From positions 1 through 9,933 of the forward strand of contig CAMWUZ010000045.1 of NCBI GenBank assembly GCA_947177595.1: DNA of 9,933 nt. Direction: 5' to 3'. Both the position numbers and the translations under genes were made by a program. This document shows positions 1 through 7,924 of this stretch, one piece after another (position 1 is the first letter of the stretch; each line of letters opens with the position of its first letter). Under the pieces are notes generated by a model. That model worked only from the letters and a program-made list of their open reading frames with translations. It had not been told where the DNA came from and searched no databases. This stretch comes from an uncultured Porphyromonadaceae bacterium. Its GTDB lineage: Bacteria; Bacteroidota; Bacteroidia; Bacteroidales; Muribaculaceae.

Positions 1-65
1 TTGTAAAACAGGGTAATAAATAAACATAGTTGTAATTCGTTTATTTTGCAACATATTAGACTGAT

Positions 66-82
66 TGTGTGAACGTCACACA
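66..82. promoter_or_regulatory. Perfect 17-bp palindrome in the leader of the giant surface-protein gene
   Basis: The sequence reads TGTGTGA-ACG-TCACACA, with two perfect 7-bp arms around a 3-bp spacer, ending 22 bp before the preferred ATG at 105. It could be an operator for a dimeric regulator or a small hairpin in the 5' leader. The half-site TGTGA/TCACA resembles that of CRP-family regulators, but the 3-bp spacer is shorter than the usual 6 bp, so no regulator is named. The leader (1-104) is AT-rich. The nearest match to a Bacteroidetes -7 box is TTATTTTG at 41-48 (one mismatch to TAnnTTTG), and no convincing -33 TTTG was found at the right distance, so the promoter of this gene is not settled. 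Confidence 0.45.
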
Positions 83-104
83 TATTTTGCTATTGGAAAG
101 TATA

Positions 105-3100
105 ATGGGATTCGGTAAGATTACAAAGAACGTAATTGTTGCGGCATTTGCCGTATTCGGCATGTCAGGCTCATTCTCAGTCGATGCCCAGCAGAAAGGA
201 TATGTTTTGGACGGGAGTCACGAGCAGTTGCATGCTTTGAGGGATAACTATGGAAAGGGAAACCTCACAGGTGTTAAGAAGGATAAGCTTGAATTCTGGT
301 ATATAGTAAAAGATTTGAATGCTACAGACTGGAATGTGATTCTAACATATCCTCGATGGAAAGAGGGAATGGTGGATTTAAATACTACCGAACTTCCCGA
401 TATGGCAGCATACTATCCGTGGGGTGGTTGGGCAGGTATCATGCATAACGACCAGCTGTTTTATGTCAGTAAATTTGTTCCGACGTATTCTGAAAGATAT
501 GGTGATTACGGCGACTATGATTTGTTTCATTCAGCACTATCTATAGCAACTGCAACGTATCTGACCAAAAATGGTGTGATGCATAAAGCGATAGTTGATA
601 AGATCGGTGACTATGCACTGTCGGAAAGTGATATTCGTGTCATTGATGTGATATTGTATAGTGATGATAACGGCGGAGAAGATCCTGATCTGGAGTTTGG
701 TGACTATGTGTTTTATAACTGCCGGAATTTCATTGGACTTCCCGAAGGCTCACCATATAAGGTGATTCCAAACAATGTCACCAAAATAGGTAAGGGCATA
801 TTCAAGGATTGCTCCGCCATGACCAGGATGATTATAGGTGATAAGGTGTCGGTGATTCCCGAAGAAACCTTTGATGGCTGTACATCGCTGAGAGAACTGA
901 AGCTAGGGGCGAGTGTTAAGGAGATAAGATGCTCTATTTCCGGGTTGAAGCGATTGGCAATCAGTGCACCTACTCCGCCTGCTGTTGCCGCCGGATGTGT
1001 AGTTGAAGCTGAGGAGATCTGGGTGCCGGAACAATATCTGGAAAGTTATAAAAAGGTATGGACCGATAAGAATATAAAGCCATATAGTTTTAAATTCCGT
1101 GCTAATCCGGTAAAAGCTTTTGCAGGCTATCAGGCAGATGTGAGATTTGAACGTGTGTCTCCGGGAGAGGGTGAAAACAATTATGTGTATTGCTATCCGC
1201 GAGAAAAAGACAGTAACGGCAATCAGAATTTTCTGTGGACTGTTGATGCCACACACGGAAGTAATACTGCGTCAGGTAAATTCAAGACCGTATGGTATTC
1301 TTATGACTGCGATAAAAGAAAAGACCTTGCGGCAGGCAATGTTGTGTATGAAGACCTTACCCGAGTGCGTTTCGATAAGCCGGGTACCTATAAACTATAT
1401 TACACAACTCTTGATATAACCAACCATACGGAGGAAGTGACAGTTGAAGTTGACCCTCTTCCATTAGATTATGTGCCGGTAGAGGCTCTATCCATCACCG
1501 GTGGACCGAACAAACATACTCTAAGAGTAAACGGAACGGATAAACTCGGATATGTTATCAGTACGCCTACTCAAGGAGGTAAACAGGCTACTTATAAGAC
1601 CGTCACATGGTCAAGCTCAAATACTGAAGTCGCTACAGTTGATGAAAATGGTCGGATAACCGGAATAGCTCCCGGCAAAGCGGTGATTACAGCCACAACT
1701 ACTGATCCATATGTGCCGGAAATAACAGCGACATACACTCTCAACATTATTCAGCGTATGGAGAGTTTTATTCTGCAGGCAAACTATGGCGGGGTTTGGG
1801 AAGAGATAGAGAGAGGCTATGGAAATAAATATAGTATTGAAGGGCTGGTAGGTGAAACGCTTAAGATTCGTCCTGTTTGTTTTCCCGAAGGCACATCCCA
1901 TACCAGTTTATATATTTCTGTAGATCAATTCACGCCTTATCCGGAGGGATTCCCCGAGGTGGAAATAGATGAACAGACAGGTACTATATTGCTTAAATCG
2001 GCAGGTAAAGCTCAGCTGAATGTGGCTGTGAGAGATGGTGATGCCGGCGACGCCGGTGTGGTCAAGGAGATGCCGATACTTCTGACCTGCTATGACGAGA
2101 GTGCCACCACTACAGTCAGTCAAATACTGGTCAAGGAGGTAAAAACCGGTAATTCGTATAATTATAGTGTGGGTTATACTGGAGAGGTTACAGACCGGGT
2201 TGCTCTAAGGGTGTCCTATAACGGTAATGCTCAATTGAAGCAGGTGAAATGGGAGTGTGATAAACCGGATATAGCTGAGATAGTTCCCACATCTCAAGTT
2301 GCAACACTCGCAGAAGATACCGATCCGCAATACCACTTCACTCTCATATGTAAAAAGCCCGGAACGGCGCGCTTGACGGCGACTCCGTTAGATGGTGGTT
2401 ATGCCTCAGCCAGTTTTCCTGTTATTGTCAATCAGCCCGCTGTGGTGTCGGTGCCTGTTGAGCAGACTGCAAGGATAGAGGATGGGAAGACAGAAGTAAA
2501 AGTATTTATCAATAATTTTAGTTTTGAAATTCATAATGATGCTACTGCAACCCTTGTATATCCCTCGGCGGGAGAAACCAACGGGCTGACGTCCGGCGGT
2601 ATCCCTACAACTCCTTATGAGTTCACTTATCCCGGAGATATTGTATATAGGAATGGCGGCAATAACTATGTGTGGTCGCCGTATATGGATTCTGTAGGAT
2701 ACAAGAGTAAAGATTTATATTTCACTGCGTTGAAGATTCCTGAAACAATAAAAGTGAATGGTAAAGAATATACGGTAAATGCTATAGGTGATTATGCTTT
2801 TGCTGGTAGCAATGTAAGGTGTGTGCACATTCCTAATACAGTTATTTCTGTCGGCAGTTATGCGTTCAAGGATGCGAAGCAGTTTAAAGGACTTGCAGAG
2901 GTTTCAAATTTTGCCGTAGTGCCTGATGCTGTCACTGTTATAGGAAAAGGAATATTCAATGGGTGCTCGGCAATGGAGGGTATGGTTATCGGCAATGGAT
3001 TGGTGGAGGTGCCGGAAGAAACCTTTGACGGATGCAGTTCCCTGAAATATCTGACAATTGGTAAAGATGTGGAAAGAATCCGTTGTTCAGTAGATTTGTC

Positions 3101-4982
3101 CGGGGAAGATGCAGTCCTCAGCTACAACTCAGCGGTTCCACCTGTTTTTGATGAAAGTTGTGCGTTTAAAACTAAGAGTGGTATATGCGTGCCTGAATCC
3201 GAAAAGAGTGTGTATCAGGCGGCATTTCCCGAGGTCTCGGTTAAGGGTTTGTCAATAGCAGTAGTGCCTGAACGCACAATAACATATATTGGCTCACCTA
3301 TCCGGTTCATCTATGATAATACATCCTCAAGGAATGGACATTGCAATTATATGATGTTTTATCCGGATATAGAAAATCCGGCAGGTGGAGAATTTACAGT
3401 GACTCCGGAAGGGTCATTGGGTAACGACTGGATTTCCTGGAGTTTTGATGCGGTTTCGGCTGTAAAAAATGCGTCAACAATAGATGAGCCCGATAAACAG
3501 GTATCAATTTCTTTTGCGTCGGAAGGTGAACATAAAATTTGTTTTCATGACCTGTGTGTGCCGGCTATTGTCTCAGAACCGATAAGTATTGAAGCCGTGA
3601 CCGGTGTGGCAGTTGCGAAAATCAATATGGATGATGTTCCTGCTTATCTTGATGTGAACGGGAATGCCAGACTCAGCCTAACGGTTCTCCCGTATAATGC
3701 TACGAATAAATCAATATTATGGGTATTTGATAAAGAGGGTATAATTGTAGTTGATGAGAAAAACAACATGACTGCGGTAGCCCCCGGAACCGTTAAAGTA
3801 AAGGCGGTTTCCACTGACCCGTTTTGTGAGCGAATATCTTCCGCCGAATACACTGTAGTAGTTAAGAAATCTGTGGAAGACGTCAAGATAATGAGTGACG
3901 GGATCGTTATTCCCTCTACAGGCATCTCAGGCTATCCCGGAGAAATTATTCCTCTCACTGCTGTAGTGTCGCCGGAAGATGGCGATTTTGAGTCACGTGA
4001 TTGGAATGTTGCCGGCGATGTTTGCAAAGTTGAAAGTGATGGTTTTAATGCTGCCGTGGAACTGTTGAGTCCGGGTAAGGGTACGATAATGTTTGTGCTG
4101 AATCAGATTGTAGGAGCAAAGAAGCTCGTCAAAGAGATTCCGGTACAGGTTAAAGCCCCTGTTAAGGACATATCTATAAAAATAGACGGTGTGGCGGCAA
4201 ATCCCGAAAAATCTTTAGTTGATGTGACGGGTGCTGTATATAATGTCACGGCAGCCCCTAATTCCGATGCCTTTGATAAGAGATTGATATGGGAAATCTC
4301 GAATCCTGAAGTTGTGCAGTTGGAGGTAAGTGGCAATGATGCTATTCTGACATTCAAGAAGCAGGGGATAGCTTATCTTAAAATCTCGGCTGCTGACGGC
4401 AGGGGTGCATCTGTTGCTATAGGTATTGGAGTAAAGGAATCGGGACAGCCGGATCCGGTGATTCCCGCCCCCGAAACGCCGGAGGAGCCTGAAGATATTA
4501 AGGTGGAACAGCTCAGACTGGCTATTACTAAGCATACCGGTTATCCGGGTGATAAGCTGACACTCATAGTGGAGGTGCTACCGAAGAATGCAACCGACCA
4601 GACGGTTCGGTGGACAACGAGTCATTCAGAGGTAGCATCGGTAAGCGATGCGGGTGAAATAAATCTACTTAACGAGGGCAGTGCTGTTGTAACCGGTACG
4701 GCGGCTGACGGATCCGGAGTGAGCGTAACCTGCGCTATTCAGGTAAAATCCCGACCGACATCAATCGATGGCATTGACAATCCTAATGGTAAAGTATCGG
4801 TTGAAGAATCAGGCGTTATCGTGCAGGGAATCAATGATGGAGACGTGGTGTCTTTATATTCTGCCGCTGGTATTTTGCTAGATAGAAAACGGTGTGTAGG
4901 TGATGCTGTCTCGTTTACTGTCAGTGCTCATGGCATTTATATAGTAGTCACACCTTCCGCAAGTTTCAAGATCAGGTATTGA
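105..4982 (+). CDS. Giant secreted LRR (BspA-type) / BIG2 Ig-like repeat protein with sorting-like C-terminus
   Basis: Predicted exported protein of 1625 residues. The ATG at 105 is chosen over an in-frame GTG at 69 because it starts directly at a good signal peptide: basic start GFGKITK, hydrophobic core about 10-24, likely cleavage after VDA near residue 28. The GTG adds 12 residues and lies inside a palindrome. Order: N-terminal region (30-160), BspA-type LRR block (about 163-320, phrases IGDYAL, IGKGIF, PEETFDGC), Ig-like segment (about 330-455), three BIG2-like domains (about 457-549, 550-668, 671-784), then the same series again (LRR about 880-1050, Ig-like about 1050-1160, BIG2-like about 1165-1256, 1257-1350, 1353-1446). 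A Pro/Glu linker (about 1446-1466), a seventh BIG2-like domain (about 1467-1550) and a 74-residue tail resembling a type IX sorting domain follow. No lipobox Cys or catalytic motif was seen. BspA-type LRR proteins commonly mediate adhesion or host binding; that role here is inference. It ends 75 bp before the next gene and appears to be its own unit. Confidence 0.88.
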   Translation: MGFGKITKNVIVAAFAVFGMSGSFSVDAQQKGYVLDGSHEQLHALRDNYGKGNLTGVKKDKLEFWYIVKDLNATDWNVILTYPRWKEGMVDLNTTELPDMAAYYPWGGWAGIMHNDQLFYVSKFVPTYSERYGDYGDYDLFHSALSIATATYLTKNGVMHKAIVDKIGDYALSESDIRVIDVILYSDDNGGEDPDLEFGDYVFYNCRNFIGLPEGSPYKVIPNNVTKIGKGIFKDCSAMTRMIIGDKVSVIPEETFDGCTSLRELKLGASVKEIRCSISGLKRLAISAPTPPAVAAGCVVEAEEIWVPEQYLESYKKVWTDKNIKPYSFKFRANPVKAFAGYQADVRFERVSPGEGENNYVYCYPREKDSNGNQNFLWTVDATHGSNTASGKFKTVWYSYDCDKRKDLAAGNVVYEDLTRVRFDKPGTYKLYYTTLDITNHTEEVTVEVDPLPLDYVPVEALSITGGPNKHTLRVNGTDKLGYVISTPTQGGKQATYKTVTWSSSNTEVATVDENGRITGIAPGKAVITATTTDPYVPEITATYTLNIIQRMESFILQANYGGVWEEIERGYGNKYSIEGLVGETLKIRPVCFPEGTSHTSLYISVDQFTPYPEGFPEVEIDEQTGTILLKSAGKAQLNVAVRDGDAGDAGVVKEMPILLTCYDESATTTVSQILVKEVKTGNSYNYSVGYTGEVTDRVALRVSYNGNAQLKQVKWECDKPDIAEIVPTSQVATLAEDTDPQYHFTLICKKPGTARLTATPLDGGYASASFPVIVNQPAVVSVPVEQTARIEDGKTEVKVFINNFSFEIHNDATATLVYPSAGETNGLTSGGIPTTPYEFTYPGDIVYRNGGNNYVWSPYMDSVGYKSKDLYFTALKIPETIKVNGKEYTVNAIGDYAFAGSNVRCVHIPNTVISVGSYAFKDAKQFKGLAEVSNFAVVPDAVTVIGKGIFNGCSAMEGMVIGNGLVEVPEETFDGCSSLKYLTIGKDVERIRCSVDLSGEDAVLSYNSAVPPVFDESCAFKTKSGICVPESEKSVYQAAFPEVSVKGLSIAVVPERTITYIGSPIRFIYDNTSSRNGHCNYMMFYPDIENPAGGEFTVTPEGSLGNDWISWSFDAVSAVKNASTIDEPDKQVSISFASEGEHKICFHDLCVPAIVSEPISIEAVTGVAVAKINMDDVPAYLDVNGNARLSLTVLPYNATNKSILWVFDKEGIIVVDEKNNMTAVAPGTVKVKAVSTDPFCERISSAEYTVVVKKSVEDVKIMSDGIVIPSTGISGYPGEIIPLTAVVSPEDGDFESRDWNVAGDVCKVESDGFNAAVELLSPGKGTIMFVLNQIVGAKKLVKEIPVQVKAPVKDISIKIDGVAANPEKSLVDVTGAVYNVTAAPNSDAFDKRLIWEISNPEVVQLEVSGNDAILTFKKQGIAYLKISAADGRGASVAIGIGVKESGQPDPVIPAPETPEEPEDIKVEQLRLAITKHTGYPGDKLTLIVEVLPKNATDQTVRWTTSHSEVASVSDAGEINLLNEGSAVVTGTAADGSGVSVTCAIQVKSRPTSIDGIDNPNGKVSVEESGVIVQGINDGDVVSLYSAAGILLDRKRCVGDAVSFTVSAHGIYIVVTPSASFKIRY
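593..1066 (+). other. BspA-type LRR block, copy 1 (within the giant protein)
   Basis: This stretch encodes roughly residues 163-320, with irregular BspA/TpLRR-type repeats: IGDYAL, then a run ending IGKGIFKDCSAM, then IPEETFDGCTSLREL. It closes with a segment, VPEQYLESYKKVW, of the kind that often ends such blocks in Bacteroidales proteins. It is one half of an internal duplication; the matching block is at about 2784-3255. The domain name rests on motif recognition, without a profile search. Confidence 0.7.
2784..3255 (+). other. BspA-type LRR block, copy 2 (within the giant protein)
   Basis: This stretch encodes about residues 894-1051 and repeats the phrases of copy 1 in the same order: IGDYAF, IGKGIFNGCSAM, VPEETFDGCSSLKYL, RIRCSV. 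One repeat (VHIPNTVISVGSYAFKDA) is closer to the LRR_5 consensus than its partner in copy 1, which is altered by an acidic insertion (DDNGGEDPD). The two copies share an identical 14-nt run, at 861-874 and 3015-3028. Confidence 0.7.
4758..4979 (+). other. C-terminal sorting-like domain of the giant protein
   Basis: This covers residues about 1552-1625. The pattern (GDVVSLYSAAGILLDRK, then GIYIVV and a short strand ending FKIRY) follows the usual layout of type IX secretion system type A tails: a beta strand with 'LYSxxG', a 'GIYIV' strand and a final basic strand. If correct, the protein would cross the outer membrane by T9SS and be anchored or released at the surface. This is recognition by layout, not a profile hit. 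A plain Ig-like terminal domain is the alternative. Confidence 0.5.
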
Positions 4983-5002
4983 ATTTGAAATAGACAGTGT
5001 GG

Positions 5003-5035
5003 TTGTGATCAATCCGTTTGAAATGGTTATATTTG
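5003..5035 (+). promoter_or_regulatory. Bacteroidetes-type promoter for the GH20-HD-pncA-pncB unit
   Basis: A perfect -7 box TATATTTG (consensus TAnnTTTG) lies at 5028-5035, with a TTG at 5003-5005 as a partial -33 element, 22 bp upstream (usual spacing about 19-21). Transcription would start near 5042, giving a short leader of about 15 nt before the ATG at 5058. No Shine-Dalgarno sequence is visible in the AT-rich leader, which is normal for this phylum. Confidence 0.6.
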
Positions 5036-5057
5036 CGAAAACTTATTTTTAATACCT

Positions 5058-7280
5058 ATGTTTAAAGGACTCATAGCTTCGGTGGCACTTGCGGCAAGTG
5101 TGACCGCGTCAGCAGCTCCGATAGAAGTTGCATGGCAGAATCTCATGAACCGTGTCGGCGCTGACGGCAAAGCCGAATATGTGCAGCGTTTTATCATCAA
5201 AGGCGATCTCTCTCAGCTATCAAGGCTCGCGTTCAATCAGTTTGATCGTAAAATGACCCCTGTAAATCCTGCCGATACTATCGGTAAACTTCTGCCGGGT
5301 TACTACTATATCGCTTCTTCACGTTTTGGTGAGGGAGCCGATAGTGTGGTTGTTGATATTGTAACCTCAGGCACTATGCCGCAATACAGCTATGGAGCGG
5401 ACGGTGTTCATGGCGTTAATGCAGCCAGTCAGCCTTTTGACGTGGAGTTTGTGCGTCTCAGTGGCACCGAGCGCCCCGAGCAGTGGACCCTTCCCGGCAA
5501 AGACAGGAATACCCCCGCAGATAAAATTTATGACCAGAACGAGGATCTTAAAGCCGGTTCAGTCGGAGCATATGATATAGTTCCGTCATTCAAAAGTGTT
5601 AAGCTCGGTGAAGGCACATACACAGGTGGAGAAAAAACTCCGAAACTTATCAAGCACGACAATCCGGAATTTTACCGGCTCATTGTTACCCCGCAGGGCA
5701 TAACAATTGAGGGTGCGAGCCAAAAAGCACTCTATACAGCAAGCCGCACGCTCGATAAGTTATTAAGAGTCAATGGAGGGACACTCCCCGCCGCGGTAGT
5801 GGAAGATTATCCCGATTATGGTTATCGCGGAGTGATGATAGATATTGCGCGCAATTATCAGACACTTGACCAGATGAAGAAATTTGTGGATGTGATGGCG
5901 GACTATCGTCTCAATCATCTCCAGTTCCATTTTATTGACGATGAAGCGTGGCGTCTTGAAATTCCCGGCTTACCGGAGCTTACGGAGTATGGTAGCCGCC
6001 GCGGATACACGACTGATGAAAATGATTTTCTCGCGCAGATATATGCCGGTGACGGCAAACCCACAACTCTTGGGGGCACCGCAAACGGTTATATCTCACG
6101 TCAGGAATTCATTGATTTTCTGAAATATTGCGCGGCACGCGGAGTAGTGGTTATTCCTGAAATTGAAACCCCCGGTCACGCCCGTGCTGCTCGTAAGGCT
6201 ATGGAGGCGCGCTATCGTAAAACCGGTGATGCTACATATCGCCTTATGGAAGACGGAGACACTTCTGTTTACCGTTCGGCTCAGGATTTCGGAGACAACG
6301 TGATGAATCCCGCCGTACCCGGCACATATAAATTCATGGAAAAGGTGTTCGATGAAATCATCGCAATGTATAAGGATGCCGGCGTGCCTTTGGAAACAAT
6401 CCACATCGGTGGTGACGAAGTGCCTCACGGTGCTTGGAGCGGTTCTCCCTCGGCAATCAAATTCATGAAAGAAAATAACATGAAGGGCGAGAGCGACCTC
6501 CACGCGCATTTTGTGAAATGGATGGGTCAGGCTCTCAAAGAGCGTGGTCTCAAAATGGCGGGATGGCAGGAGATTGTTCTCGGCAAAGAAGAGGATACCG
6601 CGAAATCCATTGCCCCATATCTTGAGTTTGTAAACCTTTGGGTGCCTTGGAAGCAGGGAAAAGAAACCGAACTTCCCGCGATAGTAGCCCAGCGTGTAGG
6701 CGCTCCCATAGTGTTCTCAACAGCACATGGGTTCTATCTTGACCAGCCTTATAGCGGACATCCCGATGAAAGAGGTCTCGGTTGGGCGATGATTACCGAT
6801 GAATTCACCTCACTTGACGCATACCCAGTGCATCAGGCACCCGTTCAGCCCGGCGGTAAGGTAATCGGTGTGCAGGGTCAGCTCTGGAGCGAGACTGTCA
6901 GGGGACCGCAGCAGATGGAGCTATATCTGTTCCCGAAAATGCTCGGTATGGCGGAACGTGCCTGGAACTCTGACACCACTTATACTCGCGCGCAGTTCAA
7001 TGGCGCTCTTGGCAAGCATGAGCTTCCGTTCCTTGCCAAAAGAGGGGTTAATTTCCATATGCGTCAGCCGGGCGTCAAAATCGAGAATGGCAAGGTATTG
7101 ATGAATTCGCCCTACGAAGGTGCGGAAATCCGCTATACCCTCGATGGTTCAGACCCTGATGCCAACTCTACTCTATACACCGCTCCTGTCTCCCTTCCAG
7201 AAGGAGCGAAGCAGGTGCGTGCTCGTTTGTATTATCTCGGCAAAGAGAGCGTGAGCAGTATGCTTAACGTGGATAAATGA
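5058..7280 (+). CDS. Secreted beta-N-acetylhexosaminidase, glycoside hydrolase family 20
   Basis: Exo-acting enzyme of 740 residues predicted to remove terminal beta-linked GlcNAc/GalNAc from glycans in the periplasm. A signal peptide (residues 1-19, cut near ASA) has no lipobox Cys. Residues about 20-130 form an N-terminal region without a clear assignment, followed by a GH20b-type alpha/beta domain (about 130-250). The catalytic barrel starts at RGVMIDIARNYQ (Arg257, expected to bind substrate). Family signatures follow in order: HFIDDEAWRLEIPG (291-304), PEIETPGHA (367-375), HIGGDE with the catalytic pair Asp453-Glu454, AGWQE (Trp503), FYLD (Tyr560, Asp562) and LWSE (Trp610, Glu612). In GH20, the Asp orients the substrate acetamido group and the Glu is the acid/base. 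The C-terminus (about 671-738, IRYTLDGSDP) is a chitobiase-type C-terminal domain. All expected catalytic residues are present. It is first in a four-gene unit, and its TGA overlaps the next ATG (ATGA). Linkage specificity cannot be read from sequence. Confidence 0.95.
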   Translation: MFKGLIASVALAASVTASAAPIEVAWQNLMNRVGADGKAEYVQRFIIKGDLSQLSRLAFNQFDRKMTPVNPADTIGKLLPGYYYIASSRFGEGADSVVVDIVTSGTMPQYSYGADGVHGVNAASQPFDVEFVRLSGTERPEQWTLPGKDRNTPADKIYDQNEDLKAGSVGAYDIVPSFKSVKLGEGTYTGGEKTPKLIKHDNPEFYRLIVTPQGITIEGASQKALYTASRTLDKLLRVNGGTLPAAVVEDYPDYGYRGVMIDIARNYQTLDQMKKFVDVMADYRLNHLQFHFIDDEAWRLEIPGLPELTEYGSRRGYTTDENDFLAQIYAGDGKPTTLGGTANGYISRQEFIDFLKYCAARGVVVIPEIETPGHARAARKAMEARYRKTGDATYRLMEDGDTSVYRSAQDFGDNVMNPAVPGTYKFMEKVFDEIIAMYKDAGVPLETIHIGGDEVPHGAWSGSPSAIKFMKENNMKGESDLHAHFVKWMGQALKERGLKMAGWQEIVLGKEEDTAKSIAPYLEFVNLWVPWKQGKETELPAIVAQRVGAPIVFSTAHGFYLDQPYSGHPDERGLGWAMITDEFTSLDAYPVHQAPVQPGGKVIGVQGQLWSETVRGPQQMELYLFPKMLGMAERAWNSDTTYTRAQFNGALGKHELPFLAKRGVNFHMRQPGVKIENGKVLMNSPYEGAEIRYTLDGSDPDANSTLYTAPVSLPEGAKQVRARLYYLGKESVSSMLNVDK

Positions 7281-7924
7281 TTGTTACCGACCGGATTTTA
7301 GAAAGATTCAGCGAGCCTGTCAGGCGGCTGTTTCTCAAGTGGAGACAATTCATGTATTCCGCTGTGAGGTACAACCGACCTGACAGCCCCGTTCATGGTA
7401 TGGAGCATTATGAGCGGGTGCTCCTGTATGCCCTGCTTATAGCTGAAAAGGAATTTCCGGGCGATGAAACGGCAATGGAGATTCTCGCCCATGCCGCGGT
7501 GTGGCATGACTCCCGCCGGCTTGATGAGTATCTCGATACCGGGCATGGCGCGCGGGCGGCTGTTTACTACCGGCAGTTCTGTGAGGAGAATCCGGCTGTG
7601 GTTTATCATCCTGAGACGGAAGATCTCATGCGATACCATGACCTTGATGATGAGGTTGGCAACGATAAGATTCACCGCACATACGGCTCTCGGGCGGAAT
7701 ATGTGGAGCAGCTCTTTCATATTTTCAAGGATGCCGATGCTCTCGACCGCTGGCGTCTCGGTGACACCGGGCTTGACCCGAAATATCTCCGCACGGCTAC
7801 AGCCCGCCGACTCACCGATTTTTCCCGCCAATTTGTTATAGAGACGATGGATGCCGGTTTACTCGCGGAAATATCCGGAGAGGTCAGGCGTACACAAAAG
7901 GAGAACAAATGGAAAAGATGCTGA
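7277..7924 (+). CDS. HD-domain metal-dependent hydrolase (predicted phosphohydrolase)
   Basis: Cytoplasmic protein of 215 residues with no signal peptide or membrane segment. HD-type ligands appear in order: His40 and His44 (HGMEH), His77-Asp78 (VWHDSRR), His90 (TGHGARAA), His121 (RYHDLDD) and Asp154 (FKDADALDRWRLG). HD proteins usually hydrolyse phosphate esters of nucleotides or related compounds with a bound metal. The substrate here is unknown, and no nucleotide cyclase or (p)ppGpp synthetase domain is attached. The start ATG overlaps the GH20 stop by 4 bp, and the gene overlaps pncA by 16 bp, so it is probably translated in step with both. Its position before pncA and pncB suggests, without proving, a nucleotide-related role. 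Sampled GC is high (42 of 60 bases at 7501-7560). Confidence 0.85.
   Translation: MIVTDRILERFSEPVRRLFLKWRQFMYSAVRYNRPDSPVHGMEHYERVLLYALLIAEKEFPGDETAMEILAHAAVWHDSRRLDEYLDTGHGARAAVYYRQFCEENPAVVYHPETEDLMRYHDLDDEVGNDKIHRTYGSRAEYVEQLFHIFKDADALDRWRLGDTGLDPKYLRTATARRLTDFSRQFVIETMDAGLLAEISGEVRRTQKENKWKRC
7896..7903 (+). promoter_or_regulatory. Shine-Dalgarno sequence for pncA inside the HD gene
   Basis: AAAAGGAG ends 5 nt before the ATG at 7909. It selects that start over the in-frame ATG at 7918, which would be 14 nt away. A clear Shine-Dalgarno is uncommon in Bacteroidetes. Here it lies inside the end of the upstream reading frame, consistent with internal re-initiation on a polycistronic mRNA. 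Confidence 0.65.

Noticed and set aside
69..104. GTG start 12 codons upstream of the chosen ATG of the giant gene
   Set aside because: It lies inside a perfect palindrome, has no ribosome binding site, and would place 12 extra residues before an otherwise standard signal peptide.
7298..7831. Minus-strand open frame of 177 codons
   Set aside because: It is fully inside the HD gene on the opposite strand, with no recognisable family features.
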